Positions 17,606 through 26,240 of a stretch of 64,000 bases of DNA are shown here, in pieces. The position numbers were made by a program, and so were the translations under genes. Source of the stretch: Ignavibacteriota bacterium. Lineage in GTDB: Bacteria; Bacteroidota; Ignavibacteria; UBA10030; UBA6906. The notes under the pieces were generated by a model, which ran no database searches, was not told where the DNA came from, and saw nothing but the letters and a program-made list of their open reading frames with translations. Each line of letters opens with the position of its first letter. The stretch's first letter is position 1. The stretch is taken from contig JADJHP010000004.1 of the NCBI GenBank assembly GCA_016707525.1, positions 493,487 to 557,486 of the forward strand. Direction: 5' to 3'.

Positions 17606-18341
17606 GGTCCGACTCCTTTTCTTCTCCCCCGTCTGCCTGCGCACCCGCCTGCCGGCGGTCGCAACCCTCAATGACCAGCACGATCTCTCCACGCGGGGGG
17701 ACGCTGCGCACCCCCTCCAACAGCTCCCGCACGGTCCCCCGGCGCATCTCTTCGAATTTCTTCGTCAGTTCTCTGGCAAGCACCGCACGCCTGTCCCCCA
17801 TTGCTTCAGCAAGATCGCCGAGTGTGCGCTCGATGCGGTGCGGAGATTCGTACAGGACAACGGTCCGCGGTTCACCGGCGATCTGCCCGACCCGCGTCTT
17901 CCGCCCCTTCTTGTGCGGCAGGAACCCTTCAAACACGAACCGCTCGGTCGGCAGTCCGCTTGCCACCAGCGCGGCCAGCATGGCGCTCGCTCCGGGGATC
18001 GACACCACCTGTGCACCATCCTGCAGCGCGGCACGTACCAGGGCAAAGGCCGGATCCGAGATACCGGGTGTGCCGGCATCGCTCACCACGGCAACGCTTC
18101 CACCTGCCTTCAGGCGTTGGACGAGTTCGGGGATACGACGGAGTTCGTTCTGGATGAAATAGCTGACAAGGGGTGTGGCGATGCCGTAATGTTCGAGGAG
18201 GACACGTGAGGTGCGCGTGTCTTCTGCGGCGATGACATCCACGGTGCCCAGGATGTGCAGAGCACGGTGGGAAATATCCCCCAGGTTGCCGATAGGTGTC
18301 GAGACGACGTACAGCGTTCCGGGCTGGATCGTCTCCGTCAT
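17598..18341 (-). CDS. rsmI: 16S rRNA (cytidine1402-2'-O)-methyltransferase RsmI
   Basis: SAM-dependent enzyme that methylates the ribose of C1402 in the decoding centre. The 247 residues show the tetrapyrrole-methylase fold signatures VSTPIGNLGDISHRAL (N-terminus), EDTRTSRVLLEHYGI, VSDAGTPGISDPAF and GFLPHKKGRK. Slightly shorter than E. coli RsmI (286), lacking part of the C-terminal tail. It overlaps nadE by 4 bases upstream and the GH13 gene by 8 bases downstream, so the three are one transcript. Confidence 0.95.
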   Translation of the reverse strand: MTETIQPGTLYVVSTPIGNLGDISHRALHILGTVDVIAAEDTRTSRVLLEHYGIATPLVSYFIQNELRRIPELVQRLKAGGSVAVVSDAGTPGISDPAFALVRAALQDGAQVVSIPGASAMLAALVASGLPTERFVFEGFLPHKKGRKTRVGQIAGEPRTVVLYESPHRIERTLGDLAEAMGDRRAVLARELTKKFEEMRRGTVRELLEGVRSVPPRGEIVLVIEGCDRRQAGAQADGGEEKESDHG

Positions 18342-19180
18342 AGGCCCCAGTCCCTCGGATAGCGGAAATCGACGTTGATGGTCCGGTGCGACAGCTTGGC
18401 GATGACCGGCGGCCGCCGCTTGAACTGGCTCCGGGTGATCATGCCGCGCACGCGGGTGATGAATGATTGTGCGAAACCCATCTTCAGGAGTTCAGGATCC
18501 GTGCGCCGTTCGTCGAGCATACAATAGAGGAGCCGGTCAACGTCGGCGTACGTGAACCCCATCTCCCCTTCATCCGTTTGCCCCGCCCACAGGTCCGCCG
18601 ATGGCTTCTTGTCGATCACCTTCTCGGGCAGTCCGAGATGCCTCGCCAGCTGCCAGATCTGAGTCTTGTACAGGTCGCCGAGCGGATTCAATGCCGACGC
18701 CATATCCCCGAAGAGCGTCCCGTAGCCCAGCATCAGCTCGGTCTTGTTGGACGTCCCCAGTACCAGCCCCTTTTCGCGCTGCGAAATGTCGTACAGGATG
18801 ATCATCCGTTCCCGGGCCATCACGTTCCCGCCGCGCACACGGTCGTTGCCACTTCCCAGGGCGAGATACGGGTCCACCATCGGCGAGATGTCGACGAGTT
18901 CTGTCCGAATGCCGATCGATCCGGCCACCAGTTCGGCATCCGCTTTGCTTTCAGGCGAGCTCGACCGGTACGGCATCATGACACCCAGGACGTTTTCCGG
19001 ACCCAATGCCCGTGCCGCCAGAGCAGCGCACACGGCGGAATCGATGCCGCCGGAAAGCCCGAGAACACCCTTCGTGAATCCGGCAACCGACGTCTCGTCG
19101 CGGAGAAAAGCGACGAGGATCTTCTCGACGATGGACGGATCGAGGAGGCTGCCTAGTTCAACATTTTCAATTGTTTCCAT
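18338..19180 (-). CDS. nadE: NH3-dependent NAD+ synthetase
   Basis: Final step of NAD synthesis, amidation of nicotinate adenine dinucleotide using ATP and ammonia. The 280 residues hold the N-type ATP pyrophosphatase P-loop SGGIDS (43-48), GTSNKTELMLGYGT and KKPSADLWAGQTDE. There is no N-terminal glutaminase (CN hydrolase) domain, so it should use free ammonia. The stop overlaps the rsmI start as ATGA. It has its own promoter at 19187-19215. Confidence 0.95.
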   Translation of the reverse strand: METIENVELGSLLDPSIVEKILVAFLRDETSVAGFTKGVLGLSGGIDSAVCAALAARALGPENVLGVMMPYRSSSPESKADAELVAGSIGIRTELVDISPMVDPYLALGSGNDRVRGGNVMARERMIILYDISQREKGLVLGTSNKTELMLGYGTLFGDMASALNPLGDLYKTQIWQLARHLGLPEKVIDKKPSADLWAGQTDEGEMGFTYADVDRLLYCMLDERRTDPELLKMGFAQSFITRVRGMITRSQFKRRPPVIAKLSHRTINVDFRYPRDWGL

Positions 19181-19186
19181 AGGCCA

Positions 19187-19215
19187 AAGGTACGAAAGCG
19201 CCGTTTTGTATTCAA
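19187..19215 (-). promoter_or_regulatory. Promoter for nadE-rsmI-GH13
   Basis: Minus strand TTGAAT (19215-19210), 17-base spacer, TACCTT (19192-19187); expected start near 19180, that is at or within a few bases of the nadE ATG. The same TACCTT -10 variant occurs before plsY and ruvB. Confidence 0.45.
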
Positions 19216-19226
19216 GGCAACTGGCC

Positions 19227-19267
19227 CAATTAAGAATTAAGAATTCTTAGTTCTTAATTCTTAATTG
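19227..19267. repeat. AT-rich perfect inverted repeat spanning the GH97 stop codon
   Basis: Seventeen-base arms (19227-19243 and 19251-19267, containing AATTAAGAATTAAGAA) around a 7-base loop. The arms are themselves tandem copies of AATTAAG. It stands out from its G+C-rich surroundings, contains the TAA stop of the GH97 gene (19254-19256), and could fold as a terminator-like hairpin on either strand. It may equally be a dispersed intergenic repeat. Confidence 0.75.
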
Positions 19268-21215
19268 ATCTTATCCGTCCCACCCAACCCCCTCCCCTCG
19301 CCAGATGCACCGTCATCGTATCGCCGGTATGCACCGCCGAGGTAGAGAAGACATGGTCGATGGCCCTGGTGTTCGCATTGACGCCATCCGCCAGGGAGGT
19401 CATCACATACGGCGGGCCGGGCTCCAGGAACGAAAGATCGAGCCGCACATCCCGTTCACTTCCATTCGTGACCACACCGATGAACCAATCGCCCCCGTGG
19501 CGCCGTGCGACCGCGACCACTTCCCCGATCTTCGCCTCCAGCACCCGCGTTTCATCCCATTCCACGGGGATCGACGTCATGAACCGGGTGAAGTCGTCCT
19601 CCCGCAGATAGTCCGAAGGGCTGTCCGGCAGCATCCGGAATGGGCATTCGAGCACCACGCACAACGCCGTGGTGTGCGCGCGCGTGCCCTGCCCCATCGG
19701 CCGGTCGGGGACCATCCGGAATTCATGCGGCTGTGCGTTGCGCACCGTTCCCGGCAGATAATCCGCGGCCCCGGCGACCATGCGCACGAACGGCAACACG
19801 GTGTGATACCACGGCGTATCATCCTGGTTCACGCCGTTCTGTTCGAACTCGATGAGCCCTTCCCGCACAGGAGCGTTGGGCCAGGTGCGCTGCATCCCGT
19901 CCGGCTTGTACGCGCCATGGAACATCACGATCATCTTCCTCTTTGCCGTCTCTTCCGCACAGCGTTGATAGAATTCCACCATCTGCTGGTCGTCGCTGTT
20001 CATGAAATCGATCTTGATGCCGGCGATCCCCCAGCGCGAGAACTGCTCGAACGCCGCGTCCCACTGCCGTTCGAGCGTGGACCAGACGGCCCAGAGAAGG
20101 ATCTCCACATTCTTGCTGCGCGCATACGCAAGCACCTCCGCCATATCCAATCCCGGCGACACGCGCAGCAGGTCGGGATCCGGCGACCATCCTTCATCGA
20201 GCAGCACGTAGCGTATCCCGTAGCGCGCCGCGAAGTCGATGAAGTACCTGACCGTCGGGGTATTGACGCCGCCCACGAAATCCACTCCATGGATATTGCG
20301 CCGCCCCCACCAATCGAGTGTGACCAACCCCGGACGTATCCATGAGGGATCCCGCATGCGGGATGGCTCCCCGAGGAGATACACCATGGAATTCGTCAGG
20401 AGTTCTGCATCGGTGCGCGCAACGCAGAAGACACGCCACGGGAACGCCCGCGAGCCATGCGTACGTGCGATCTCCGTCGCACGCGCGGTGACCATCCCGC
20501 GCCGGTACAGGTCATCGCCCTCCAACCTCACTGTGGGATATGCCGGGAAGGTCGATGCCAACCGTCCCTGCCGCACATGCTTCAGCCAGAGTCCCGGGTA
20601 GGACGCGATCTGTGCTTCGGTGAAGACGATGCGATGCCCGCTCCGGAGCTGTGCCAGGAGTGGCAGATTCGCCATGCTGTCGGCCGGCATCGCGTCCGCG
20701 GCGCGTACACGATACGGCGTCTCATAGGCCGACCAGAAGGTCTGGTTGTACTGTGCGGTGATCACCGCACCCGGGGCAAACTGCAGGACCAACGGCTCGT
20801 GATCGATCACCATGTCACGATCGATGTCCGTGACGATCCTGTACGCGATGCCCTCGTTGTAGACGCGCACCGTGACCGCGTATCCGCCTATGAACCTCAC
20901 CACCGCTTCGTTGTAGTGGTCGCGCAACCGTGCGGCCCTCTCCCGGATCACGGGGGTGATCAGAGTATCTGAGGCGCTCCGGGTGACCTCCGCCACATGC
21001 GGCGTGGAACGGAACAGAGAGGCATCCCGGAGATCGAGGCGGATCGGAGCCACGGTGAACAATGGGGCCTTCCCGTCGGCCGCCTGCAGCGAGATCCCGG
21101 TCCCAACGGTGAGGGTCGCCTTCAGCCGCGTATCGGGCGAAACCACCGTGATATCGCGGGCGGCGCATGTGGCAGCGAAGCAGAAAAGGAAGGCAAAGAG
21201 AGAGAAATGCTTCAT
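19254..21215 (-). CDS. GH97 family glycoside hydrolase (alpha-glucosidase/galactosidase)
   Basis: Secreted or periplasmic glycosidase of 653 residues. A signal peptide (about 1-21, MKHFSLFAFLF to ATCAARD) is followed by an N-terminal beta-sandwich (about 22-280), a (beta/alpha)8 barrel (about 290-560) and a C-terminal beta domain. Barrel signatures are YVLLDEGWSPDPDL, ILLWAVWSTLER, GIKIDFMNSDDQ and MIVMFHGAYKPDGMQRTWPN. GH97 has inverting alpha-glucosidases (SusB) and retaining alpha-galactosidases; which one this is depends on the residue after GIKID, and I cannot decide from sequence alone. The start was moved from an upstream reading to 21215 because the signal peptide begins there. Confidence 0.9.
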   Translation of the reverse strand: MKHFSLFAFLFCFAATCAARDITVVSPDTRLKATLTVGTGISLQAADGKAPLFTVAPIRLDLRDASLFRSTPHVAEVTRSASDTLITPVIRERAARLRDHYNEAVVRFIGGYAVTVRVYNEGIAYRIVTDIDRDMVIDHEPLVLQFAPGAVITAQYNQTFWSAYETPYRVRAADAMPADSMANLPLLAQLRSGHRIVFTEAQIASYPGLWLKHVRQGRLASTFPAYPTVRLEGDDLYRRGMVTARATEIARTHGSRAFPWRVFCVARTDAELLTNSMVYLLGEPSRMRDPSWIRPGLVTLDWWGRRNIHGVDFVGGVNTPTVRYFIDFAARYGIRYVLLDEGWSPDPDLLRVSPGLDMAEVLAYARSKNVEILLWAVWSTLERQWDAAFEQFSRWGIAGIKIDFMNSDDQQMVEFYQRCAEETAKRKMIVMFHGAYKPDGMQRTWPNAPVREGLIEFEQNGVNQDDTPWYHTVLPFVRMVAGAADYLPGTVRNAQPHEFRMVPDRPMGQGTRAHTTALCVVLECPFRMLPDSPSDYLREDDFTRFMTSIPVEWDETRVLEAKIGEVVAVARRHGGDWFIGVVTNGSERDVRLDLSFLEPGPPYVMTSLADGVNANTRAIDHVFSTSAVHTGDTMTVHLARGGGWVGRIRSIKN

Positions 21216-21259
21216 GGATGGCCTGTCGATGGTCCACGTCCTGTGGGAAGTGATGCCGG

Positions 21260-21288
21260 AATATAGCCTTTGCAGGGCGTACAATCAA
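21260..21288 (-). promoter_or_regulatory. Promoter for the GH97 gene
   Basis: Minus strand TTGATT (21288-21283), 17-base spacer, TATATT (21265-21260). Expected start near 21253, giving a leader of about 38 bases. Divergent from the subtilase promoter. Confidence 0.65.
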
Positions 21289-21330
21289 CGAAAACGCCCA
21301 TCGCAACCATCTTGCAACTCCTTCCCCGAT

Positions 21331-21359
21331 TTGGTATCTATAAGGAGTGGCTCTATTAT
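21331..21359 (+). promoter_or_regulatory. Promoter for the T9SS subtilase
   Basis: TTGGTA (21331-21336), 17-base spacer, TATTAT (21354-21359). The start would be near 21366, 27 bases before the ATG. A second possible pair, TTGCAA (21312-21317) with TATCTA (21335-21340), also has 17-base spacing. Confidence 0.55.
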
Positions 21360-21392
21360 AGTGTACTCATATGTTTCCGTTGGAGGTGCTGC

Positions 21393-23180
21393 ATGAATCG
21401 GCGATCCATTGCGTGTTCGGTCATCCCCATCCTTCTCCTTGGCCTGTATCAGGTTGCCATGCCGCAGGCCACGCTGAGCCCGCGCCTCTCTGCTGCGATC
21501 TCGCACGCGTCGCAGTCGGCGATCCATCACGCATGGGTCTATTTCGCCGACAAGGGCGGGGCCGATCTGAAGAAGGCCGTGCCCACCTCGCTCGTCACCG
21601 AAGCCTCGCTTCGCCGTCGCATGAACGTGATGCCGGCCTCGGCCCTCGTGGACGAGACCGACCTGCCGGTGCACGCACCATACCTTGCACAACTGGGCGC
21701 CCGCGGCGTCACGGTGGGACAGGTCTCCAAATGGCTCAACGCGGTGAGCATCCGGGGTACCGGGGAGCAGATCGCACGCTGCACGGCACTCCCGTTCGTG
21801 ACGTCCCTTGACCTGGTCACAGGCTTCAAACGCTCGCCCGATCCGGCAGTGCCTGCCGGCGAGCAGACCCCATCGGTGCAGAAGCAGACCGGTACCCACG
21901 CCCTGGATTACGGATCGTCCTTCTCGCAGGTGAATACCATCAACGTGCCGGCGATCCATGACCTCGGCAATTCCGCCCAGGGGGTCATCCTCGGGGTCTT
22001 CGACAATGGCTTCCGGCTCCCGGCGCACGAAGCCTTCGCCTCGATGAACATCCTCGCCACCTACGACTTCGTGGACAACAAGGTCAGCGTGGTCCCTTCC
22101 AATCCGAGCACGAACTTCGGCGATCACGGCGTCTACACCCTCGCCACCATTGGCGGTTACAAACCGGGGGCCCTCATCGGACCTGCCTACGGCGCCAGCT
22201 ACATTCTTGCGCGCACCGAGAACGACAGCAGCGAAACGCCGGCAGAGGAGGACAAGTGGGTGCGTGCGATCGAGTGGGCGGACAGTCTGGGCGTGCAGGT
22301 GACGAGCACATCCCTCGGCTATCTGGACTATGATGCCGGGTATACGAGCTGGACGTGGGAGAACATGGATGGGAGGACGACTGCGATCACGCGCGCCGCG
22401 GCCATGGCCGTGCGCAAGGGGATCGTGGTGGTGAACTCCGCGGGCAACGAAGGATTCAACGCATCGCACAACACGCTCATCGCCCCGGCCGACGCCGATA
22501 GCGTGGTCGCCGCCGGTGCGGTCACCTCCGCCGGTGCACGCGCATCGTTCAGTTCCATCGGTCCCAGTACCTCGGTCCCACCCCGCATCAAGCCGGACGT
22601 CATGGCACAGGGAACGAATGTGTTCGTGGCGAGCGCGACCAACACGACGGAGTACACGCTGATCCAGGGAACGTCGTTCTCCTGTCCGCTCACCGCAGGG
22701 GTTGCGGCGCTGCTCGTGAAAGAGCATCCCACGGCACCCCCGATGACGATCGTGAATGCGATGAAGTCGACCGCCAGCAAGGCCAATGCCCCCGACAACC
22801 TCATGGGGTACGGGATCCTGAACGCACTCGCCGCACGGGTCAGCCTGGGGAGTACCGATACGAATGGTCTGCCGTCGGTTGAAGGCGGCGACTACCATCT
22901 TGGCCAGAACTATCCGAATCCGTTCAATCCAGGGACCCGGATCGAGTTCGCCGCCCCCCAGGAGGCGAACGTCACGCTGACGATCTACGATCTGATCGGC
23001 CGGAGAGTGCGGACCCTGGTCAGCGGGACCGTGCGGCGCGGCCTGCACCGGACGGAATGGAACGGGAAGGACGACGGGGGCAGTGACGTTGCCGCGGGTG
23101 TGTACATCTACCGGCTGACCGCCGCCGGTATCGACGGCGGTCAGTCGGTGATCAACAGGAAGCTGCTACTCCTTCGTTAA
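21393..23180 (+). CDS. Secreted S8 (subtilisin-like) protease with type IX sorting domain
   Basis: A 595-residue protease with signal peptide (about 1-25), a prodomain region, the S8 catalytic domain and a C-terminal secretion domain. The triad is D204 in GVFDNGF, H245 in GDHGVYT and S428 in GTSFSCP. The D motif is DNG where subtilases usually have DSG or DTG. The last 90 residues form a T9SS type A sorting domain (NYPNPFNPGTRIEF, YDLIGRRVRTLV, AAGVYIYRL), so the protein should cross the outer membrane through T9SS and be anchored or released. The start at 21393 follows GGAGG. It converges with, and overlaps by 15 bases, the lysine transaminase gene. Confidence 0.93.
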   Translation: MNRRSIACSVIPILLLGLYQVAMPQATLSPRLSAAISHASQSAIHHAWVYFADKGGADLKKAVPTSLVTEASLRRRMNVMPASALVDETDLPVHAPYLAQLGARGVTVGQVSKWLNAVSIRGTGEQIARCTALPFVTSLDLVTGFKRSPDPAVPAGEQTPSVQKQTGTHALDYGSSFSQVNTINVPAIHDLGNSAQGVILGVFDNGFRLPAHEAFASMNILATYDFVDNKVSVVPSNPSTNFGDHGVYTLATIGGYKPGALIGPAYGASYILARTENDSSETPAEEDKWVRAIEWADSLGVQVTSTSLGYLDYDAGYTSWTWENMDGRTTAITRAAAMAVRKGIVVVNSAGNEGFNASHNTLIAPADADSVVAAGAVTSAGARASFSSIGPSTSVPPRIKPDVMAQGTNVFVASATNTTEYTLIQGTSFSCPLTAGVAALLVKEHPTAPPMTIVNAMKSTASKANAPDNLMGYGILNALAARVSLGSTDTNGLPSVEGGDYHLGQNYPNPFNPGTRIEFAAPQEANVTLTIYDLIGRRVRTLVSGTVRRGLHRTEWNGKDDGGSDVAAGVYIYRLTAAGIDGGQSVINRKLLLLR

Positions 23181-24584
23181 CGTCTTGCGGATGATCTCGA
23201 TCCCGAGATCGATCTCTTCGCGTGACACGTTCAGCGGTGGGCGGAACCGGATGGACCGCTCGCCGCTGGGCAGGATGATGAGCCCCAGGTCGAACGCTGC
23301 CTCGCGGATCTCCGTGCGTTTCTCCGGCGTCACCACATCGAACGCGGCGAACAGCCCGAGTCCACGCGGATTCGAAAAGAGGGCCGGGAACTCTGCAACA
23401 AGCTCCTGCAAACGCGTCAGCAGGTGCGCACCCACCACCCGTGCATTCTCGACCAGTTTCTCCTTCTCGATGATCTCCAGGTAGCGCTGCGCACGCACCA
23501 TATCCACCAGGTTCCCGCCCCAGGTGGAGTTGATCCGGCTCGGCACCTTGAACACGTTGTCCTTCACCTCATCGATACGCGTTCCGCACAGGATGCCGCA
23601 CACCTGCGTCTTCTTGCCGAAGGAGATGATGTCCGGCTGCATGTAATGCTGGTGCGCCCACATCTTCCCCGTCATGCCGACACCCGTCTGCACCTCATCC
23701 GCGATGAGCAACGCCTCGTTCTCATCGGCGAGCTGACGCAGGGCACGGAAGAACTCCGGCCGGAACTGGCGGTCGCCGCCCTCACCCTGGATCGGCTCGA
23801 TGATGATCGCCGCGATATCGTCCGGGTTGTCGTGGAACGCCTGCTTGATCGTCGCAATGGCACGTTCCTCATCCTGCATCACGAGCGCTGTGGTCTCCGG
23901 CGTCATCGGAAAACGCATGGCGGGCGCATTCACGCGCGGCCAGGAGAACTTCGGGAACAGGTCGGTCTTCACCGGATCGGTGTTGGTCAGGGAGAGTGTA
24001 TACCCCCCGCGGCCGTGGAACGCACCCTGGAAGTGAATGATCTGCCGGCCGCGTTCTTCGCGGTGCCCGCGGGCGAAGTTCTTCCTGATCTTCCAGTCGA
24101 ATGCGGTCTTGAGCGCGTTCTCCACCGCCGCCGAGCCTCCGTCGATGAAGAAGGCATGGGGAAGGTAGGATGGGATGGCGACCCATGAGAATGTGGCGAG
24201 GAAATCCGCCTGCTCGCTGGTGTAGATATCCGAGAGCGAGGGCTTGTTCACGGCGACGTACGCCAGCTTCTTCAGGAATTCCGGCGACGTCATCATCGGA
24301 TGATTCATGCCGACCGGCGACGAAGCTACGAACGTAAAGAAATCCAGATACAACTTGCCCGTGCGGGCATCAACGATGAATGATCCGCGGCTCTTCTTCA
24401 GGTCGATGACGATATCGAACCCGTCGATGAGCATATGCTGACGCAGTGTGGGGAACACTGCATCCGGTGCCACAAGGGACTTCAGGGGCCGGCGGGCAGA
24501 TGCGGCCTTGCGTGGTGCTGCGCCCTTCCCTTTGCGCGGGGCCGTACGGGCCACCGCGCGACGTGTCGTTGTGCGCTTCTTCAT
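23166..24584 (-). CDS. lat: L-lysine 6-transaminase
   Basis: PLP enzyme moving the epsilon-amino group of lysine to 2-oxoglutarate to give 2-aminoadipate semialdehyde. The class III aminotransferase core is clear, with the family-specific FGKKTQVCGILCG carrying the PLP lysine (K324 or K325), ADEVQTGVGMTG and INSTWGGNLVDMVR. At 472 residues it is about 20 longer than known LATs; the first 32 residues are lysine/arginine/alanine-rich and look like an extra tail. GGAGG precedes the ATG. The aldehyde dehydrogenase 121 bases upstream is the expected next enzyme, giving lysine to 2-aminoadipate. Confidence 0.9.
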   Translation of the reverse strand: MKKRTTTRRAVARTAPRKGKGAAPRKAASARRPLKSLVAPDAVFPTLRQHMLIDGFDIVIDLKKSRGSFIVDARTGKLYLDFFTFVASSPVGMNHPMMTSPEFLKKLAYVAVNKPSLSDIYTSEQADFLATFSWVAIPSYLPHAFFIDGGSAAVENALKTAFDWKIRKNFARGHREERGRQIIHFQGAFHGRGGYTLSLTNTDPVKTDLFPKFSWPRVNAPAMRFPMTPETTALVMQDEERAIATIKQAFHDNPDDIAAIIIEPIQGEGGDRQFRPEFFRALRQLADENEALLIADEVQTGVGMTGKMWAHQHYMQPDIISFGKKTQVCGILCGTRIDEVKDNVFKVPSRINSTWGGNLVDMVRAQRYLEIIEKEKLVENARVVGAHLLTRLQELVAEFPALFSNPRGLGLFAAFDVVTPEKRTEIREAAFDLGLIILPSGERSIRFRPPLNVSREEIDLGIEIIRKTLTKE

Positions 24585-24705
24585 GATGTCGCTCCTCCAA
24601 TGAATGAATGCTGTTCAATGGTCAGAAAACAGGAGGAGCGGCACTTAGAAGAACTCGTTGTGCTCGAACAATGACACGAAATAGAGGGGTTGGCGCGCCA
24701 CGGGA

Positions 24706-26199
24706 TCAGTCCTTGTAATTGTCGATCTGTGCCCGCTGCAATCCACCGCTGTAGTCGACGTACACCGTCTTCCACTCCGAGAAGAAGTCATACACCGTCC
24801 ACCCGCCTTCCCGGTGGCCGTTGCCGGTCTGCTTCACGCCGCCGAACGGCATGTGTGCTTCGGCACCGATGGTCGGAGCGTTGATGTACGTGATCCCGGC
24901 CTTGATGTCGCGGATGGCCGTATAGGCATCATTGATGTTCGTCGTATACAGGGACGACGAGAGGCCGTAGATCGTGTCGTTGAGGATCCGGATGCCTTCT
25001 TCCAGCGTCCTGAACTTGATCACCGACAGGACCGGTCCGAAGATCTCCTCTTTGGCGATACGGTGGTCGGGTTGTACGCCCGTGAACACCGTTGGGCGGT
25101 AGAACCACCCCTTCGCCAGGTCGCCGTCCTTCGCGATCTTGCCGCCGGCAACCACCTTTGCACCCTGCTTCAGCCCGATATCCACGTAGCTCTGCACCGT
25201 CTGCTGCTGCGATTCGTTCACGCACGGGCCGACATCGATGCCCGGCTTCAGGCCGTCGCCAAGCTTCAGGGCTTCCACCCGCTTCACGAGTTCCGCAACG
25301 AACGCATCATGGATCTTCTCGTGCAGCAGGAGCCGGCTCGTGGCCGTACAGCGCTGACCCGTGGTACCGAAGGCGCCCCAGAGCACGCCTTCGAGGGCGA
25401 GTTCCATGTTCGCATCCGGCATCACCATCTGCGCGTTCTTGCCGCCGAGTTCGAGCGAGACGCGTTTCAGGGTGGCCGACGCCATCTCGGAGATCTTCTT
25501 GCCGACCACCGTGGAGCCGGTGAAGCTCACCAGGTCCACTTCATCGTGGCCGACGATCGCATTGCCCACCTCGCCGCCGCCACCGTGCACGATGTTCACG
25601 ACACCCGCGGGGATGCCGGCTTCGGCGAGGATCTCGACGAGGGCTGTTGCCGTGGCAGGGGTGTCCGATGCCGGCTTGAACACGACCGTATTCCCGCACA
25701 CCAGCGCGGGGAAGATCTTCCAGGTGGGGATCGCCATCGGGAAGTTCCAGGGCGTGATGATGCCCGCAACGCCGATCGGCACGCGCATTGCCATGTTGAA
25801 CTTGTTCGGCAATTCCGAGGGAACGGTATGGCCGAACAGGCGGCGCCCTTCGCTGGCGGCATAGTAGGCGGTATCGATGCCTTCCTGCACGTCGCCGCGG
25901 GTCTCGGCGAGCACTTTCCCCATCTCCCGGGTCATCAGCTTCGCCAGTTCTTCCTTCTTCTCGACCATCAGGTCGCCGACCTTCTTCAGGATGTCGCCGC
26001 GCTTGGGTGCGGGCACCAGCCGCCACTCTTCGAATGCGCGGCGTGCGGCGCGGATCGCCACTTCAACGTCGTCCTTTCCCGACTTCGGAAAGGTACCAAC
26101 CACCTCATCCCAGTTCGCGGGGTTCCGGTTCTCGAAGGTCTTCCCGGAGATGGCATCCATCCATGCGCCGTCGATGAAATTCTGGAATTTCCTTGCCAT
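24706..26199 (-). CDS. Aldehyde dehydrogenase, probably 2-aminoadipate semialdehyde dehydrogenase
   Basis: NAD(P)-dependent aldehyde dehydrogenase of 497 residues. Catalytic C284 lies in GQRCTATS, the base E250 in SLELGGKN, and the NAD-site region is TPWNFPMAIPTWK. MARKFQNFIDG at 26199 is the family-consistent start; the open frame extends upstream without similarity. ALDHs of this length with INAPTIGAE and PFGGVKQTGNGHREGG near the end are often lysine-catabolic, and the neighbouring lysine 6-transaminase makes 2-aminoadipate semialdehyde the likely substrate. The substrate is inference from context. Confidence 0.9.
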   Translation of the reverse strand: MARKFQNFIDGAWMDAISGKTFENRNPANWDEVVGTFPKSGKDDVEVAIRAARRAFEEWRLVPAPKRGDILKKVGDLMVEKKEELAKLMTREMGKVLAETRGDVQEGIDTAYYAASEGRRLFGHTVPSELPNKFNMAMRVPIGVAGIITPWNFPMAIPTWKIFPALVCGNTVVFKPASDTPATATALVEILAEAGIPAGVVNIVHGGGGEVGNAIVGHDEVDLVSFTGSTVVGKKISEMASATLKRVSLELGGKNAQMVMPDANMELALEGVLWGAFGTTGQRCTATSRLLLHEKIHDAFVAELVKRVEALKLGDGLKPGIDVGPCVNESQQQTVQSYVDIGLKQGAKVVAGGKIAKDGDLAKGWFYRPTVFTGVQPDHRIAKEEIFGPVLSVIKFRTLEEGIRILNDTIYGLSSSLYTTNINDAYTAIRDIKAGITYINAPTIGAEAHMPFGGVKQTGNGHREGGWTVYDFFSEWKTVYVDYSGGLQRAQIDNYKD

Positions 26200-26240
26200 A
26201 CGTTCGTCCTTTGTTCTAATGGCGTCCGTCCGGATGGTGC

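Noticed and set aside
21285..23048. Minus-strand open frame opposite the subtilase
   Set aside because: The plus strand shows signal peptide, catalytic triad and sorting domain; the minus frame has none.
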